A stretch of 12,300 bases of DNA from an uncultured beta proteobacterium (GTDB lineage: Bacteria; Pseudomonadota; Gammaproteobacteria; Burkholderiales; Burkholderiaceae). The stretch covers positions 1-12,300 of the forward strand of contig CAIMXN010000099.1 in NCBI GenBank assembly GCA_903845455.1, in the 5' to 3' direction. The notes beneath the pieces are model-generated. The model made no database searches. It was not told the origin of the DNA and saw only the letters and a list, made by a program, of their open reading frames with translations. Positions 1 through 6,194 of the stretch are shown here, in pieces (the first letter of the stretch is position 1; each line of letters starts with the position of its first letter). Made by a program: the position numbers and the translations under genes.

Positions 1-127
1 TAGTGAATCGCCAGCGTGGAACATGTCAATCTGTGACTAGCTAGCTAAATTAAATGATATGACTAAGTATGTAGAACTTGCTGTGGAGGATTTGCGGACG
101 CGGGTTCGATTCCCGCCGACTCCACCA
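1..127 (+). ncRNA. ssrA: tmRNA (ssrA), 3' part
   Basis: This is the 3' portion of transfer-messenger RNA, which rescues stalled ribosomes and tags incomplete proteins. The T-arm is clear: stem GCGGG (100-104), loop TTCGATT (105-111), stem CCCGC (112-116). The acceptor 3' strand and CCA end follow at 117-127. The tag-reading frame and the 5' acceptor half lie upstream of the window, so the gene is partial here. The reading as tmRNA rather than a tRNA rests on the long non-tRNA sequence upstream of the T-arm and on the GGACGCGGGTTCGATTCCCG block typical of ssrA 3' ends. An integrase gene starts about 175 bases downstream, so ssrA is the attachment gene. Its 3' end stays intact after insertion. 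Confidence 0.9.
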
Positions 128-129
128 TT
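114..129 (+). repeat. attL core (ssrA 3' end)
   Basis: The sequence CGCCGACTCCACCATT covers the last bases of ssrA plus two following Ts. Its near-copy is at 9597-9611. Tyrosine integrases often recombine at the 3' end of tRNA or tmRNA genes so that the gene is rebuilt by the element's own copy. The integrase lies next to this end, as is usual. The shared core is short, so the exact crossover point is not resolved. Confidence 0.75.
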
Positions 130-161
130 ATTAGTAGTAGCGTTACCCAGCAATACCAAAC

Positions 162-196
162 AACCCCTGATATCATATAGGTCTCAGGGGTTTTTT
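162..196 (+). terminator. Rho-independent terminator after ssrA
   Basis: A 9-bp stem, AACCCCTGA (162-170) with TCAGGGGTT (184-192), has a 13-nt loop and continues into a run of six Ts (191-196). It ends ssrA transcription and shields the integrase gene from read-through. Because it lies inside the element, the element seems to bring its own terminator for the tmRNA gene it interrupts. The presumed original one is at 9631-9657. Confidence 0.85.
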
Positions 197-240
197 GTTA
201 ACTGTAGGCAACCCTTGGAAACGGTAGTTCAAAAACTTTC

Positions 241-301
241 TGGGGGTACTTTGGGGGAACTTATTATCAAAATCGCGGTACAAAAACTAAAAGTACCCCC
301 A
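241..301. repeat. Integrase arm-type sites, left end
   Basis: TGGGGGTACTT occurs at 241-251, with TGGGGGAACTT directly after it at 252-262. A perfect inverted copy of the first site lies at 291-301 and ends one base before the integrase start codon. A similar pair occurs near the right end at 9514-9536. Short G-rich direct repeats next to a P4-type integrase are best read as binding sites for its N-terminal arm-binding domain. The inverted site touching the start codon would also let integrase repress its own gene. The function is inferred from position and repetition. Confidence 0.65.
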
Positions 302-302
302 A

Positions 303-1541
303 ATGCTAACTGACTCAGCATGCAAGAGCGCAGCCTGCCCACCAGATAAGCCGCACAAGCGCCATCCTGATGCTGAGGGGCTTTATTTGGAAGTCCGAAA
401 AAACGGGGGTAAGTACTGGTTCTTGAAATACCGCGTCAAAGAGAATGGCGCAGTCAAAGAAACCCGAATGTCATTTGGCGTCTACCCCAAAGTCACCCTA
501 AAGGAAGCGCGGGTAGAACGCGCAGCTGCAAAACTTGAGATTGCAAAAGGACGCGACCCTTCTAAGGATCGTAAAAGCAAAAAACAACAACAATCCATCT
601 CTGGAGACGATAGCTTTCGTTCAATTGCCCTTGCTTGGCACACTAATAAGAAGAGTAGCTGGAGCGTGGATCATGCCGATAGAACGCTAAGGCAAATGGA
701 GCGTGATCTTTTCCCAATAATTGGTGATCGCCCGATCAAGGATCTGCGCGGCACAGAAATTCTCTACACCCTAAAAAAGGTCGAGGAACGCGGTGCAATA
801 GAAACTGCTGATAGAGGATTAATGATTTGTAGGCAGATATATGATTATGTTGCCTTGGACGACATACCCGATGCCACGCGAGGTATTAAAGCAAAACTAC
901 AACCGTATCGCGGGAAAAAGTTCGCTGCGATTTTAGAGCCAAAAGCCTTTGGCAAACTCTTAAAAGCCATTGATCTCTATCACGGTGGAATCGTTGTGAA
1001 AACTGCGTTACAACTAGCGCCAATTCTATTTCAGCGCCCTCTTAATCTTCGCCTCATGAAGTGGGCGCAAATTGATTTTGAAGAGCAGCTATGGACTATC
1101 CCCTCTTCAGAAATGAAACGAACGCTTGAGGGAAAAGAAAATGGCGAGCCGCATTATGTGCCGCTACCTACTCAAGCTATTAAGCTAATTTCAGAGTTAA
1201 AGCCGTTTGTAGGAAATAGTGAGTATGTCTTTAGGGGCGAAAGGCAAGCAAGCAAACCAATTAGTGATAACAGCGTTCGCACCGCCTTATATTCTCTTGG
1301 CTTTGGTAAAGAGCAAAGCTGGCATGGATTTAGAGCGAGTGGGCGCACGATGTTGGCAGAACAATTAGATGAAAAGATAGAGCATCTTGAAGCTCAATTA
1401 GCGCATGCAGTTAAAGATGCCAATGGAACATCTTATAACCGAGCCATCTTTATCAAACAACGACGCCCAATTATGCAACGCTGGGCGGACTATCTTGACC
1501 AACTGAAAGACTCAGACAATGCGCCAGAATCTACAACATGA
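303..1541 (+). CDS. int: P4-type tyrosine integrase (site-specific recombinase)
   Basis: It catalyses integration and, with an excisionase, excision of the element at ssrA. The 412-residue length fits the P4 family. Residues about 1-90 form the DUF4102-type arm-binding domain (EGLYLEV, KYWFLKYR, FGVYPKVTLKEAR). A core-binding domain spans about 100-200. The catalytic domain follows with R245 (FQRP), K272 (EMK), H341 and R344 (HGFR), H368 (LAHA) and nucleophile Y378 (TSYNRA). All catalytic residues are present, so it should be active. The start at 303 matches the usual N-terminus of the family (LTD followed by the GLYLEV block). No clear ribosome-binding site is visible, and an arm site abuts the start codon. 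The stop overlaps the next gene by 4 nt. Confidence 0.95.
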   Translation: MLTDSACKSAACPPDKPHKRHPDAEGLYLEVRKNGGKYWFLKYRVKENGAVKETRMSFGVYPKVTLKEARVERAAAKLEIAKGRDPSKDRKSKKQQQSISGDDSFRSIALAWHTNKKSSWSVDHADRTLRQMERDLFPIIGDRPIKDLRGTEILYTLKKVEERGAIETADRGLMICRQIYDYVALDDIPDATRGIKAKLQPYRGKKFAAILEPKAFGKLLKAIDLYHGGIVVKTALQLAPILFQRPLNLRLMKWAQIDFEEQLWTIPSSEMKRTLEGKENGEPHYVPLPTQAIKLISELKPFVGNSEYVFRGERQASKPISDNSVRTALYSLGFGKEQSWHGFRASGRTMLAEQLDEKIEHLEAQLAHAVKDANGTSYNRAIFIKQRRPIMQRWADYLDQLKDSDNAPESTT

Positions 1542-2071
1542 GCCAATTTAACCCCGCAAGAAATTGGACTGGGGATGGTTGGTTATATACAAATACCCTA
1601 GAGCAATCATTAATGGTCAAAGTGGCTTTGACTTGGGGGTTCAATCTCCCAGACTTTGATACTTGGCTAATTGATTTAGAGTCATGCGCGGCAAAAGACG
1701 GGATGATGAAATATAGGGAAGAAATGCTTCATGAAAGTACTGCTATGCTCAAGCGGAGTATTGAATCCCTAAAGCAAAGTCGCTTCATGATTGAGCGAGA
1801 AAATTTCCTTTTGCCTCTGGCAAAAGGCGAGGTTAGTAATTTGGCAAAGAAGTATGGCGCAGCAGGTGGCGTTCAAAAGTTTTCTGCATTAAAAACAGAG
1901 GTAATAAGATTGGCAAACCCTTATACGGATAAAACTCCTAACGAGATAGCCCGTCTAATCTATTTAGATGTTCGCAGATTTGCAGATGATAAGAAATTAA
2001 AAAAATTATCTGAAAAAGAAGAACTTACAACAATCGCCAGATGGATTAAGACCGCTCCAAAACCGACATAG
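1538..2071 (+). CDS. Hypothetical protein co-translated with integrase
   Basis: A 177-residue soluble protein of unknown function. Its ATG overlaps the integrase stop (ATGA), so the two are probably made from one mRNA by translational coupling. The N-terminal third is rich in Trp and acidic residues (WTGDGWLY, WGFNLPDFDTWL). The middle (about 70-100) is helical and charged. The C-terminus is basic (KKLKKLSEKEE, then ARWIKTAPKPT). There is no signal peptide and no membrane segment. Its place directly behind int suggests a role in recombination or control of the element, but no motif supports a specific assignment. The last codons run into the left arm of a large inverted repeat at 2062-2125. 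Confidence 0.8.
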   Translation: MSQFNPARNWTGDGWLYTNTLEQSLMVKVALTWGFNLPDFDTWLIDLESCAAKDGMMKYREEMLHESTAMLKRSIESLKQSRFMIERENFLLPLAKGEVSNLAKKYGAAGGVQKFSALKTEVIRLANPYTDKTPNEIARLIYLDVRRFADDKKLKKLSEKEELTTIARWIKTAPKPT

Positions 2072-2125
2072 CGGCTATATCGGAAATTCAGAAAAGTATT
2101 TAACCGATATAGCCGCTATGTCGGT
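2062..2125. repeat. 22-bp perfect inverted repeat with palindromic arms
   Basis: The arm at 2062-2083 is the exact reverse complement of 2104-2125, with a 20-nt spacer. Each arm is itself an imperfect palindrome of the form CCGA-n-ATAGC-n-GCTAT-n-TCGG, so there are two near-identical dyad sites. No T-run follows, so it is a poor intrinsic terminator. Paired dyads just upstream of an AlpA-like DNA-binding gene look like operators or a control/origin site. In RNA it would form a 22-bp hairpin at the 3' end of the int-orf2 transcript. The role is inferred. Confidence 0.85.
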
Positions 2126-2199
2126 AACTTAGATACGCAATAACGCTCCTCATTGCCTAGGATGTATTCCATAAGCCTTTGACTTCCAAAGGTAGATAT

Positions 2200-2204
2200 G
2201 GAGG
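2200..2204 (+). promoter_or_regulatory. Ribosome-binding site of the AlpA-like gene
   Basis: GGAGG lies 4 nt before the ATG at 2209. It decides this start over an in-frame TTG at 2179, which has no such site. Confidence 0.7.
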
Positions 2205-2208
2205 CACT

Positions 2209-2439
2209 ATGCAACACAAGTTAAAAACCCAAGAGCCAGAGCAGATCCCCTTAGATGGGATGTCCAGATGGCGCGATATTGAAAATAAAATCCCAGTAAG
2301 TAGAGAGCTGTGGAGACAACTATCTAAAGAAGGCAAAGCTCCTCCAATTTTGCGCTTAGGTTCTCGTTGTAGCTTTCAAAGTAACCGCGAAATCCATAGA
2401 TGGTTAGAAGATCCGATTAACTACAAAGCTACAGCTTAA
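2209..2439 (+). CDS. AlpA-like helix-turn-helix regulator / excisionase
   Basis: A 76-residue protein resembling the AlpA/MerR-like winged HTH proteins found beside P4-type integrases. These activate int or act as excisionase (recombination directionality factor). Visible features are the helix-turn-helix stretch VSRELWRQLSKEGKAP, then a short wing (PILRLGSRCSFQS) and the terminal REIHRWLED, the usual AlpA order of P-x-x-x-R-LG, substrate strand and WL. The start was chosen at 2209 because of the GGAGG just upstream. The large palindromic repeat 84 nt upstream is a natural candidate target. It is the likely switch between the integrated and induced states, but whether it activates or represses cannot be read from sequence. 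Confidence 0.8.
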   Translation: MQHKLKTQEPEQIPLDGMSRWRDIENKIPVSRELWRQLSKEGKAPPILRLGSRCSFQSNREIHRWLEDPINYKATA

Positions 2440-2460
2440 GGGATCAATATGAATCCCCAA

Positions 2461-2490
2461 ATAAAAAAGCCCAGCGGCAAACTGGGCTTC
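2461..2490. terminator. Terminator hairpin, stronger on the minus strand
   Basis: Stem AAGCCCAG (2467-2474) pairs with CTGGGCTT (2482-2489) around a 7-nt loop. On the plus strand only TTC follows, a weak U-tract. On the minus strand the hairpin is followed by a run of six Ts (complement of A2463-A2468), a good terminator. It separates the AlpA-like gene from the ATPase gene and may act in both directions, although no minus-strand gene is seen to its right within the early region. Confidence 0.65.
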
Positions 2491-2552
2491 TCCAAAACTT
2501 ATTCAACTGATCCGATCATACGCCGCCAAGGATTTATCTGCAAGGCGGGAAC

Positions 2553-3725
2553 ATGAACCCAGTTCAAACAAACGAGGAATGGATTAAAGGATTTGGCGAG
2601 GTCGTGCCTGAAGAAAAAAGCAGGGCTAATGCTAGAACCATTAACTATTCGGCTGGAAGTCTGCATATTGAGCCATCACCTTCTCTGCCCAAATCCAAGA
2701 TTCCTAAAATCTTAAAAGACATCCCAGACCCATTCGAAGGATTGCTAAAAATGGAAGTAACCCAAGGTAAGGTTCAAGAAATTCAAGATGCAAAATTTAT
2801 TTTTTTAAATCTTATTGTTGGAGGTCACTTAATTGCCATTATTGGAAAAGCTGGCTCTGGAAAAACCGCTTTTTTAACCTATATCGCAGCAATATTGGCA
2901 AAAATGGGCTATCAAGTCATCTATGTGAATGCGGACGCATCTGCCAGCGACATTAAAGACTATGCCCGACATGCCAGCGATCATGGCTATACGCTATTAA
3001 ACCCAGATATAACAGGGCATACGAACGATCAGGTAGTTGAATATCTAAAACAGATGTCATTGATCGATAAAGACTATTCCAATGTTGTGTTGGTTCTCGA
3101 TACGCTTAAAAAATTCACCGATTTGATGGCAAAAAATAAGGGTAAGGCTTTTTACTCAATCCTACGAGCTTTAAGCGCTAAGGGAATGACTGTGATCTGT
3201 CTGGGACATTGCAATAAGTACGATGGACTAGACGGGCTGCCTATTTATGAGGGAACTGGAGATCTGAGAAGTGACTTTGATGAATTAATTTATCTAATTC
3301 CCATCAAAAATCCTGATGGTTCACTTACCGTGTCAACTCATAAAGATAAGGTTCGAGCTGAGCTTGAAGACCTAACCTTTGTAATTGGCTCAGATCGTAA
3401 TGTAACGGTATCACCAAGGCACATAGATACTCTGTCGCTATCCAAGCATAAGAAACAATTGCATGAGGACTCCGACACGATCTCATTCATTTTGGAGAAC
3501 ATTAAGTCAATGAACAAGTCCGCTACTGATTTATTTGAAATCTCAAAAACCCAGCAGAGTGGCTTTACTCGAAGGGGTCTGGAAAATGTCTTGAAACGAC
3601 ATTGCTCCGAATTTTCAGTCGATCCGTTATGGCTTTCAATTGCGCAGCCAAGATTTGGCTTTCGCTACGGTTTGATTTCGGACGAATATAAACACCAACT
3701 CGCTGCTATGCGAAGGGGGGTCTAA
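2553..3725 (+). CDS. RepA/RecA-fold AAA ATPase, probable replication helicase
   Basis: A 390-residue P-loop ATPase. Walker A is IIGKAGSGKTA (GKAGSGKT at 98-105), Walker B is VVLVLD (178-183), and ICLGHCNK (215-222) is the sensor-like strand. This order is typical of the RepA/AAA_25 hexameric helicase group of plasmids and integrative elements. Residues 1-90 are a non-catalytic leader rich in Pro and Lys. Residues about 300-390 look like a C-terminal winged-helix domain (ATDLFEI, GFTRRGLENVLKRH). The gene lacks a primase domain, and no separate primase gene is present. It most likely opens or unwinds the element's origin after induction. The start at 2553 has an AAGG-type site 7 nt upstream. 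RadA-like or DnaB-like alternatives are less likely because their extra domains are missing. Confidence 0.85.
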   Translation: MNPVQTNEEWIKGFGEVVPEEKSRANARTINYSAGSLHIEPSPSLPKSKIPKILKDIPDPFEGLLKMEVTQGKVQEIQDAKFIFLNLIVGGHLIAIIGKAGSGKTAFLTYIAAILAKMGYQVIYVNADASASDIKDYARHASDHGYTLLNPDITGHTNDQVVEYLKQMSLIDKDYSNVVLVLDTLKKFTDLMAKNKGKAFYSILRALSAKGMTVICLGHCNKYDGLDGLPIYEGTGDLRSDFDELIYLIPIKNPDGSLTVSTHKDKVRAELEDLTFVIGSDRNVTVSPRHIDTLSLSKHKKQLHEDSDTISFILENIKSMNKSATDLFEISKTQQSGFTRRGLENVLKRHCSEFSVDPLWLSIAQPRFGFRYGLISDEYKHQLAAMRRGV

Positions 3726-3738
3726 AAGTGGTTTCTTT

Positions 3739-3834
3739 GGTATCTATCGCTGATCACGCATTCGCCATAGATTCCATACATACCATTAATAACAAGATAA
3801 CCATATATACCGTTTTGAGTACCCCTTATATACC
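3739..3834. repeat. AT-rich gap with TATATACC repeats
   Basis: The gap after the ATPase gene holds two exact TATATACC copies (3804-3811 and 3827-3834, 23 nt apart), related CATACC (3779-3784) and ACC-ending variants, and GGTAT in reverse at 3739-3743. A weak stem ATCTAT (3742-3747) with ATAGAT (3767-3772) lies at its left. Short repeats beside a replication ATPase could be an origin or promoter control site. The copies are few and short, so this is tentative. Confidence 0.3.
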
Positions 3835-3854
3835 TTCACTTTAGGATCAACACC

Positions 3855-4172
3855 ATGAAAGCACTAACAAACCCATCACCAGAAGCAATGCTCCATATAG
3901 ACAATGAGATTTTGATGGACAACTTGAATCAACTCTTTAACAAAATTGCCTTTTTAAAGACTGAAGCCTATTCTCCGAGCGCAGTAATTAAGTGTGCTGA
4001 TGAAATGCGATCGCATCTCGAAGATGTTTGCCGTTGTTTGTCTTCGAAGCAGACTATTGAACATAAGATTTATGTTGGTCAGATTGCAACGCAAGAGATA
4101 ATTGCAAAAGGCTGGCAAGAGACTGCCGAATATGCCGCAACAACATTAAAAAAATGTGTTGCTAATTCATAG
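3855..4172 (+). CDS. Hypothetical helical protein between ATPase and capsid genes
   Basis: A 105-residue soluble protein I do not recognise. It is predicted to be nearly all helix (NEILMDNLNQLFNKIAFLK, then AVIKCADEMRSHLEDVCRCL, then a third helix to the C-terminus) with four cysteines (two in VCRC). There is no membrane segment or signal peptide. AGGA lies 8 nt before the ATG, supporting this start. It sits 129 nt after the ATPase gene and 161 nt before the capsid gene. By position it could be a small regulator, a capsid accessory or a scaffold-like protein, but the sequence does not choose among these. Confidence 0.75.
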   Translation: MKALTNPSPEAMLHIDNEILMDNLNQLFNKIAFLKTEAYSPSAVIKCADEMRSHLEDVCRCLSSKQTIEHKIYVGQIATQEIIAKGWQETAEYAATTLKKCVANS

Positions 4173-4195
4173 GATCAGCGGAGAATAGAGTTATT

Positions 4196-4235
4196 GATTT
4201 GTGTACTTCCTGAGTGATTCTTGCAGTACACAATC
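4196..4235 (+). promoter_or_regulatory. Stem-loop upstream of the capsid gene
   Basis: GATTTGTGTACT (4196-4207) pairs with AGTACACAATC (4225-4235) with one bulged T and a 17-nt loop. No T-run follows. It lies in the 161-nt leader of the capsid gene and could be an operator (GTGTACT dyad), an mRNA leader structure or a weak boundary. The role is unknown. Confidence 0.45.
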
Positions 4236-4333
4236 AAAATCCCGACACAGTTCGGAAGAAGAAAACGCAAAACAGAGCGAGTCTGGTCAGAGCGCGAACT
4301 TAGAGCAAAATTTTCCACTCTAGGAGCATGACC

Positions 4334-5338
4334 ATGAACGACCTATTAGCCCTCGTTGAAAAGGGCAATAAAGATATATCTAATTTCAAATCTGACTTTA
4401 GCAATCGCTTAGATTCACTTGAGGCAGATCAAACCAAATCGAACCGCCCGAACTTTGGTGGCGGCAGCAATAGCAGTAACGAATGGCGCGAAGCCTTCGA
4501 AACGCTAAAAGGTAATGACTTTAGCGGTCGAGTAGCCTTATCGCGTAAAGCCATCGTCTCTGACTCTGGACTTAGTGTGCCAGCCATGATGAGTCCTATT
4601 GCCACGACTGCTACGACAGGCTGGTCATTCATTGAGCCATACCTACCAACTAGGGTCATCGATGCACCTAGCGCTGTCATTAATAAGATTGGCTCAACCG
4701 ATTCGGCAGGGGTGCAAGTAGCCCAAGGTGATGCCAAGCACCTTTTAGCAATCAGCACTTCATCTTCCACAGTTGCATTGGAGACCTATGCTTGCTATGC
4801 CAAGGTATCAACTCAAGCCCTTCAAGACATCCCAGACCTTCAAAGTGTAGTCAACAACATTCTGAATCTTCGGTTAAGAAAAACCATAGATGATCAGATT
4901 TGGCTCATGGCAAACACGACTGGAAACAATACGGCGTATGTCAGTGCCAGTACAACGGTTGCAGATAATCTTGTTGGTGCTGCTGCACAGTTAGCGCTCT
5001 ATGGACTAACAGGGACATTCTTCTTAAACCCCGTGGACTTTGCCACTCTTGCCTTAACCAAGGCGAGTACGAGTGGTGTGTGGTTAGGAATGCCTTTGAT
5101 GTATGAAGGAATCTCAATCAAACAAGCGTCATCCATCCCATCTGGCAAGTTCCTATTGACTACTTTGGACGGTGTTGGTGTATCGATTGCTGAGCGATCC
5201 GAAGCAATGTTGATCTTAGGTATGTCTGGAACAGACTTGACCGATAACATGCGCACCGTACTGTTAGAGAAGCGTGTTGTTCCATTCACTACCGATGCAA
5301 GTCGTGTACTGATTGGTGACTTAGTTAAGGCTGATTAA
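4334..5338 (+). CDS. HK97-fold phage major capsid protein
   Basis: A 334-residue protein matching the HK97 major capsid family. Residues 1-35 are a short coiled coil (LEADQTK), 36-50 a Gly/Ser/Asn linker, and the shell domain starts near 75. Recognisable elements are the N-terminal arm strand ending GWSFIEPYLP, the E-loop and spine region around YACYAKVSTQALQDIPDLQS, the long spine helix NILNLRLRKTIDDQIWLMA (176-194), the FFLNPVDFATL A-domain strand (229-239) and the C-terminal LLEKRVVPFTTDASRVLIGDL. Family members self-assemble into icosahedral shells. ATG at 4334 is preferred to 4328 because AGGAG (4322-4326) is 7 nt from it. The usual neighbours (terminase, portal, prohead protease, connector) are absent, so this capsid protein either forms shells with a helper phage's parts or interferes with them. 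Confidence 0.88.
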   Translation: MNDLLALVEKGNKDISNFKSDFSNRLDSLEADQTKSNRPNFGGGSNSSNEWREAFETLKGNDFSGRVALSRKAIVSDSGLSVPAMMSPIATTATTGWSFIEPYLPTRVIDAPSAVINKIGSTDSAGVQVAQGDAKHLLAISTSSSTVALETYACYAKVSTQALQDIPDLQSVVNNILNLRLRKTIDDQIWLMANTTGNNTAYVSASTTVADNLVGAAAQLALYGLTGTFFLNPVDFATLALTKASTSGVWLGMPLMYEGISIKQASSIPSGKFLLTTLDGVGVSIAERSEAMLILGMSGTDLTDNMRTVLLEKRVVPFTTDASRVLIGDLVKAD

Positions 5339-5352
5339 GTAGTAGTTCTGCA

Positions 5353-5489
5353 GCAAGCCCAAGCCAGAGAGTGGGCGCTCCTTGGAAAACCTCTGGCAGT
5401 GTGAACAATCCTAAAGAGATTGGTTCATTCAGCACCTTGCATAGAGGAAGACCTACTCATAACTCTCTTATGGGTGGGTCACTCCTTTA
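5353..5489 (+). other. Structured RNA candidate downstream of capsid gene
   Basis: Three consecutive hairpins fill this gene-free stretch. A: GCCAGAG (5363-5369) with CTCTGGC (5391-5397). B: TGAACAATC (5402-5410) with GATTGGTTCA (5418-5427), one bulge. C: GACCTACTCATAA (5450-5462) with TTATGGGTGGGTC (5468-5480) around a 5-nt loop, prolonged by TAGAGGA (5442-5448) with TCCTTTA (5483-5489). GCAAG (5353-5357) and CTTGC (5436-5440) could close A and B into a branched fold. In C the two non-Watson-Crick positions are U-G pairs on the plus strand but would be C-A on the minus, pointing to a plus-strand RNA. It could be a 3' UTR element, a small RNA or a packaging signal. Confidence 0.45.
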
Positions 5490-5547
5490 AGTTAATTAGT
5501 AAGTGTTAATAAATTGTATGGATTAGAAATAAAAACCAATAGAATCA

Positions 5548-5648
5548 GGCACTTGCCGTACCCCCCTAAAAGACCTAGCGGACAAAGTGCCAAAACCGCG
5601 CGAATGGCAGAATTTTCTCAATGGCAGCGAAATCACTAGGGGGTCTAG
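5548..5648 (+). promoter_or_regulatory. Leader of the 47-aa ORF, with hairpin facing its ribosome-binding site
   Basis: GGCACTT (5548-5554) pairs with AAGTGCC (5585-5591), with CCG/CGG inside. The loop carries CCCCCCTA (5561-5568). Its CCCCCTA is complementary to TAGGGGG (5637-5643), the G-rich site in front of the ATG at 5649, so loop-site pairing could block translation. AATGGCAG occurs twice (5603-5610 and 5620-5627). A cohesive-end or packaging site is another possibility for this stretch, but nothing in it proves that. Confidence 0.35.
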
Positions 5649-5792
5649 ATGAAAAAGGCAGAAAAACCAGAGGAGCTACAGCTCGACGAAGATCTAAAGG
5701 TCTTTGACACCAGCGACCTACAAGTTATCCCCGAAAGTGATCTGGGCATCTTCTCCAAAGAGGAACTAAAGGCTATGGTTTGGGTTAATTAG
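5649..5792 (+). CDS. Small acidic protein (47 aa), hypothetical
   Basis: A short ORF encoding 47 residues: a Lys/Glu-rich start (MKKAEKPEEL), the repeated pattern FDTSDLQVIPESDLGIF, then SKEELKAMVWVN. It is strongly acidic in the middle and has no signal peptide. AGGGGG lies 5 nt before the ATG, a plausible ribosome-binding site. The amphipathic acidic make-up fits a small regulator, an anti-repressor-like peptide or a virion accessory, but I recognise no family. It is the last plus-strand ORF of the capsid region and converges with the minus-strand lipoprotein gene, whose stop is only 6 nt away. No terminator separates them. Confidence 0.5.
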   Translation: MKKAEKPEELQLDEDLKVFDTSDLQVIPESDLGIFSKEELKAMVWVN

Positions 5793-5798
5793 GCTAAT

Positions 5799-6194
5799 TT
5801 AGAACTTATTCTCTTTAACTTTTTCGCATTTTCCGTTCCAATGCTTGGATTCAGAGGTTTTATTTTTGGGGTCGTTCTCATATTTATGGGAGCTAAACTT
5901 ACCTGAAAGCCTATCAAAGTTAAGTACTTGGTTGCCAGTATGAGCATCAATTTTAAAATTCTTTGAACAATGGATTTCTTCAGGAGTCCATATGTCGCAT
6001 GTATACCCCTCAAGCTTTTTATTCTTGAAAATAAAAGTAAGCAATTCTGTACTTTTTTCCTCACCCTTCATGCCATTTATGTTTGCATACCATTCAGTCT
6101 TTGTATCGCATACGACGGAAAAGGTTGTGTCATCAGTTTTTACACAGGCAATAAGAAGTAGGGCTGAGATTAGAAATAGTAATTTATTCATCAT
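5799..6194 (-). CDS. Small lipoprotein, unknown function
   Basis: 131 residues. The N-terminus MMNKLLFLISALLLIAC is a lipoprotein signal peptide with the lipobox ending at C17, so the mature protein should be lipid-anchored in the cell envelope. The mature part is hydrophilic, with further cysteines (VVCDTK, YTCDIW, IHCSKN, NGKCEK) that could form two disulfides in the periplasm. It has an early Trp/Tyr stretch and a Lys-rich tail. Its ATG overlaps the stop of the upstream gene by 4 nt, so the pair is one transcription unit. I do not recognise the family. Envelope lipoproteins on phages and satellites sometimes block superinfection, which is only a hypothesis here. Confidence 0.75.
   Translation of the reverse strand: MMNKLLFLISALLLIACVKTDDTTFSVVCDTKTEWYANINGMKGEEKSTELLTFIFKNKKLEGYTCDIWTPEEIHCSKNFKIDAHTGNQVLNFDRLSGKFSSHKYENDPKNKTSESKHWNGKCEKVKENKF

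Noticed and set aside
59..313. 84-aa plus-strand open frame
   Set aside because: It runs through the tmRNA 3' end, the terminator and the arm sites, so it is a chance frame.
4429..5289. Two minus-strand open frames (113 and 96 aa) inside the capsid gene
   Set aside because: They are antisense to a well-supported HK97 capsid gene and have no recognisable features.
5548..5648. Cohesive-end (cos) site
   Set aside because: Direct repeats and G/C-rich bases are present, but no terminase gene or known cos sequence supports it.
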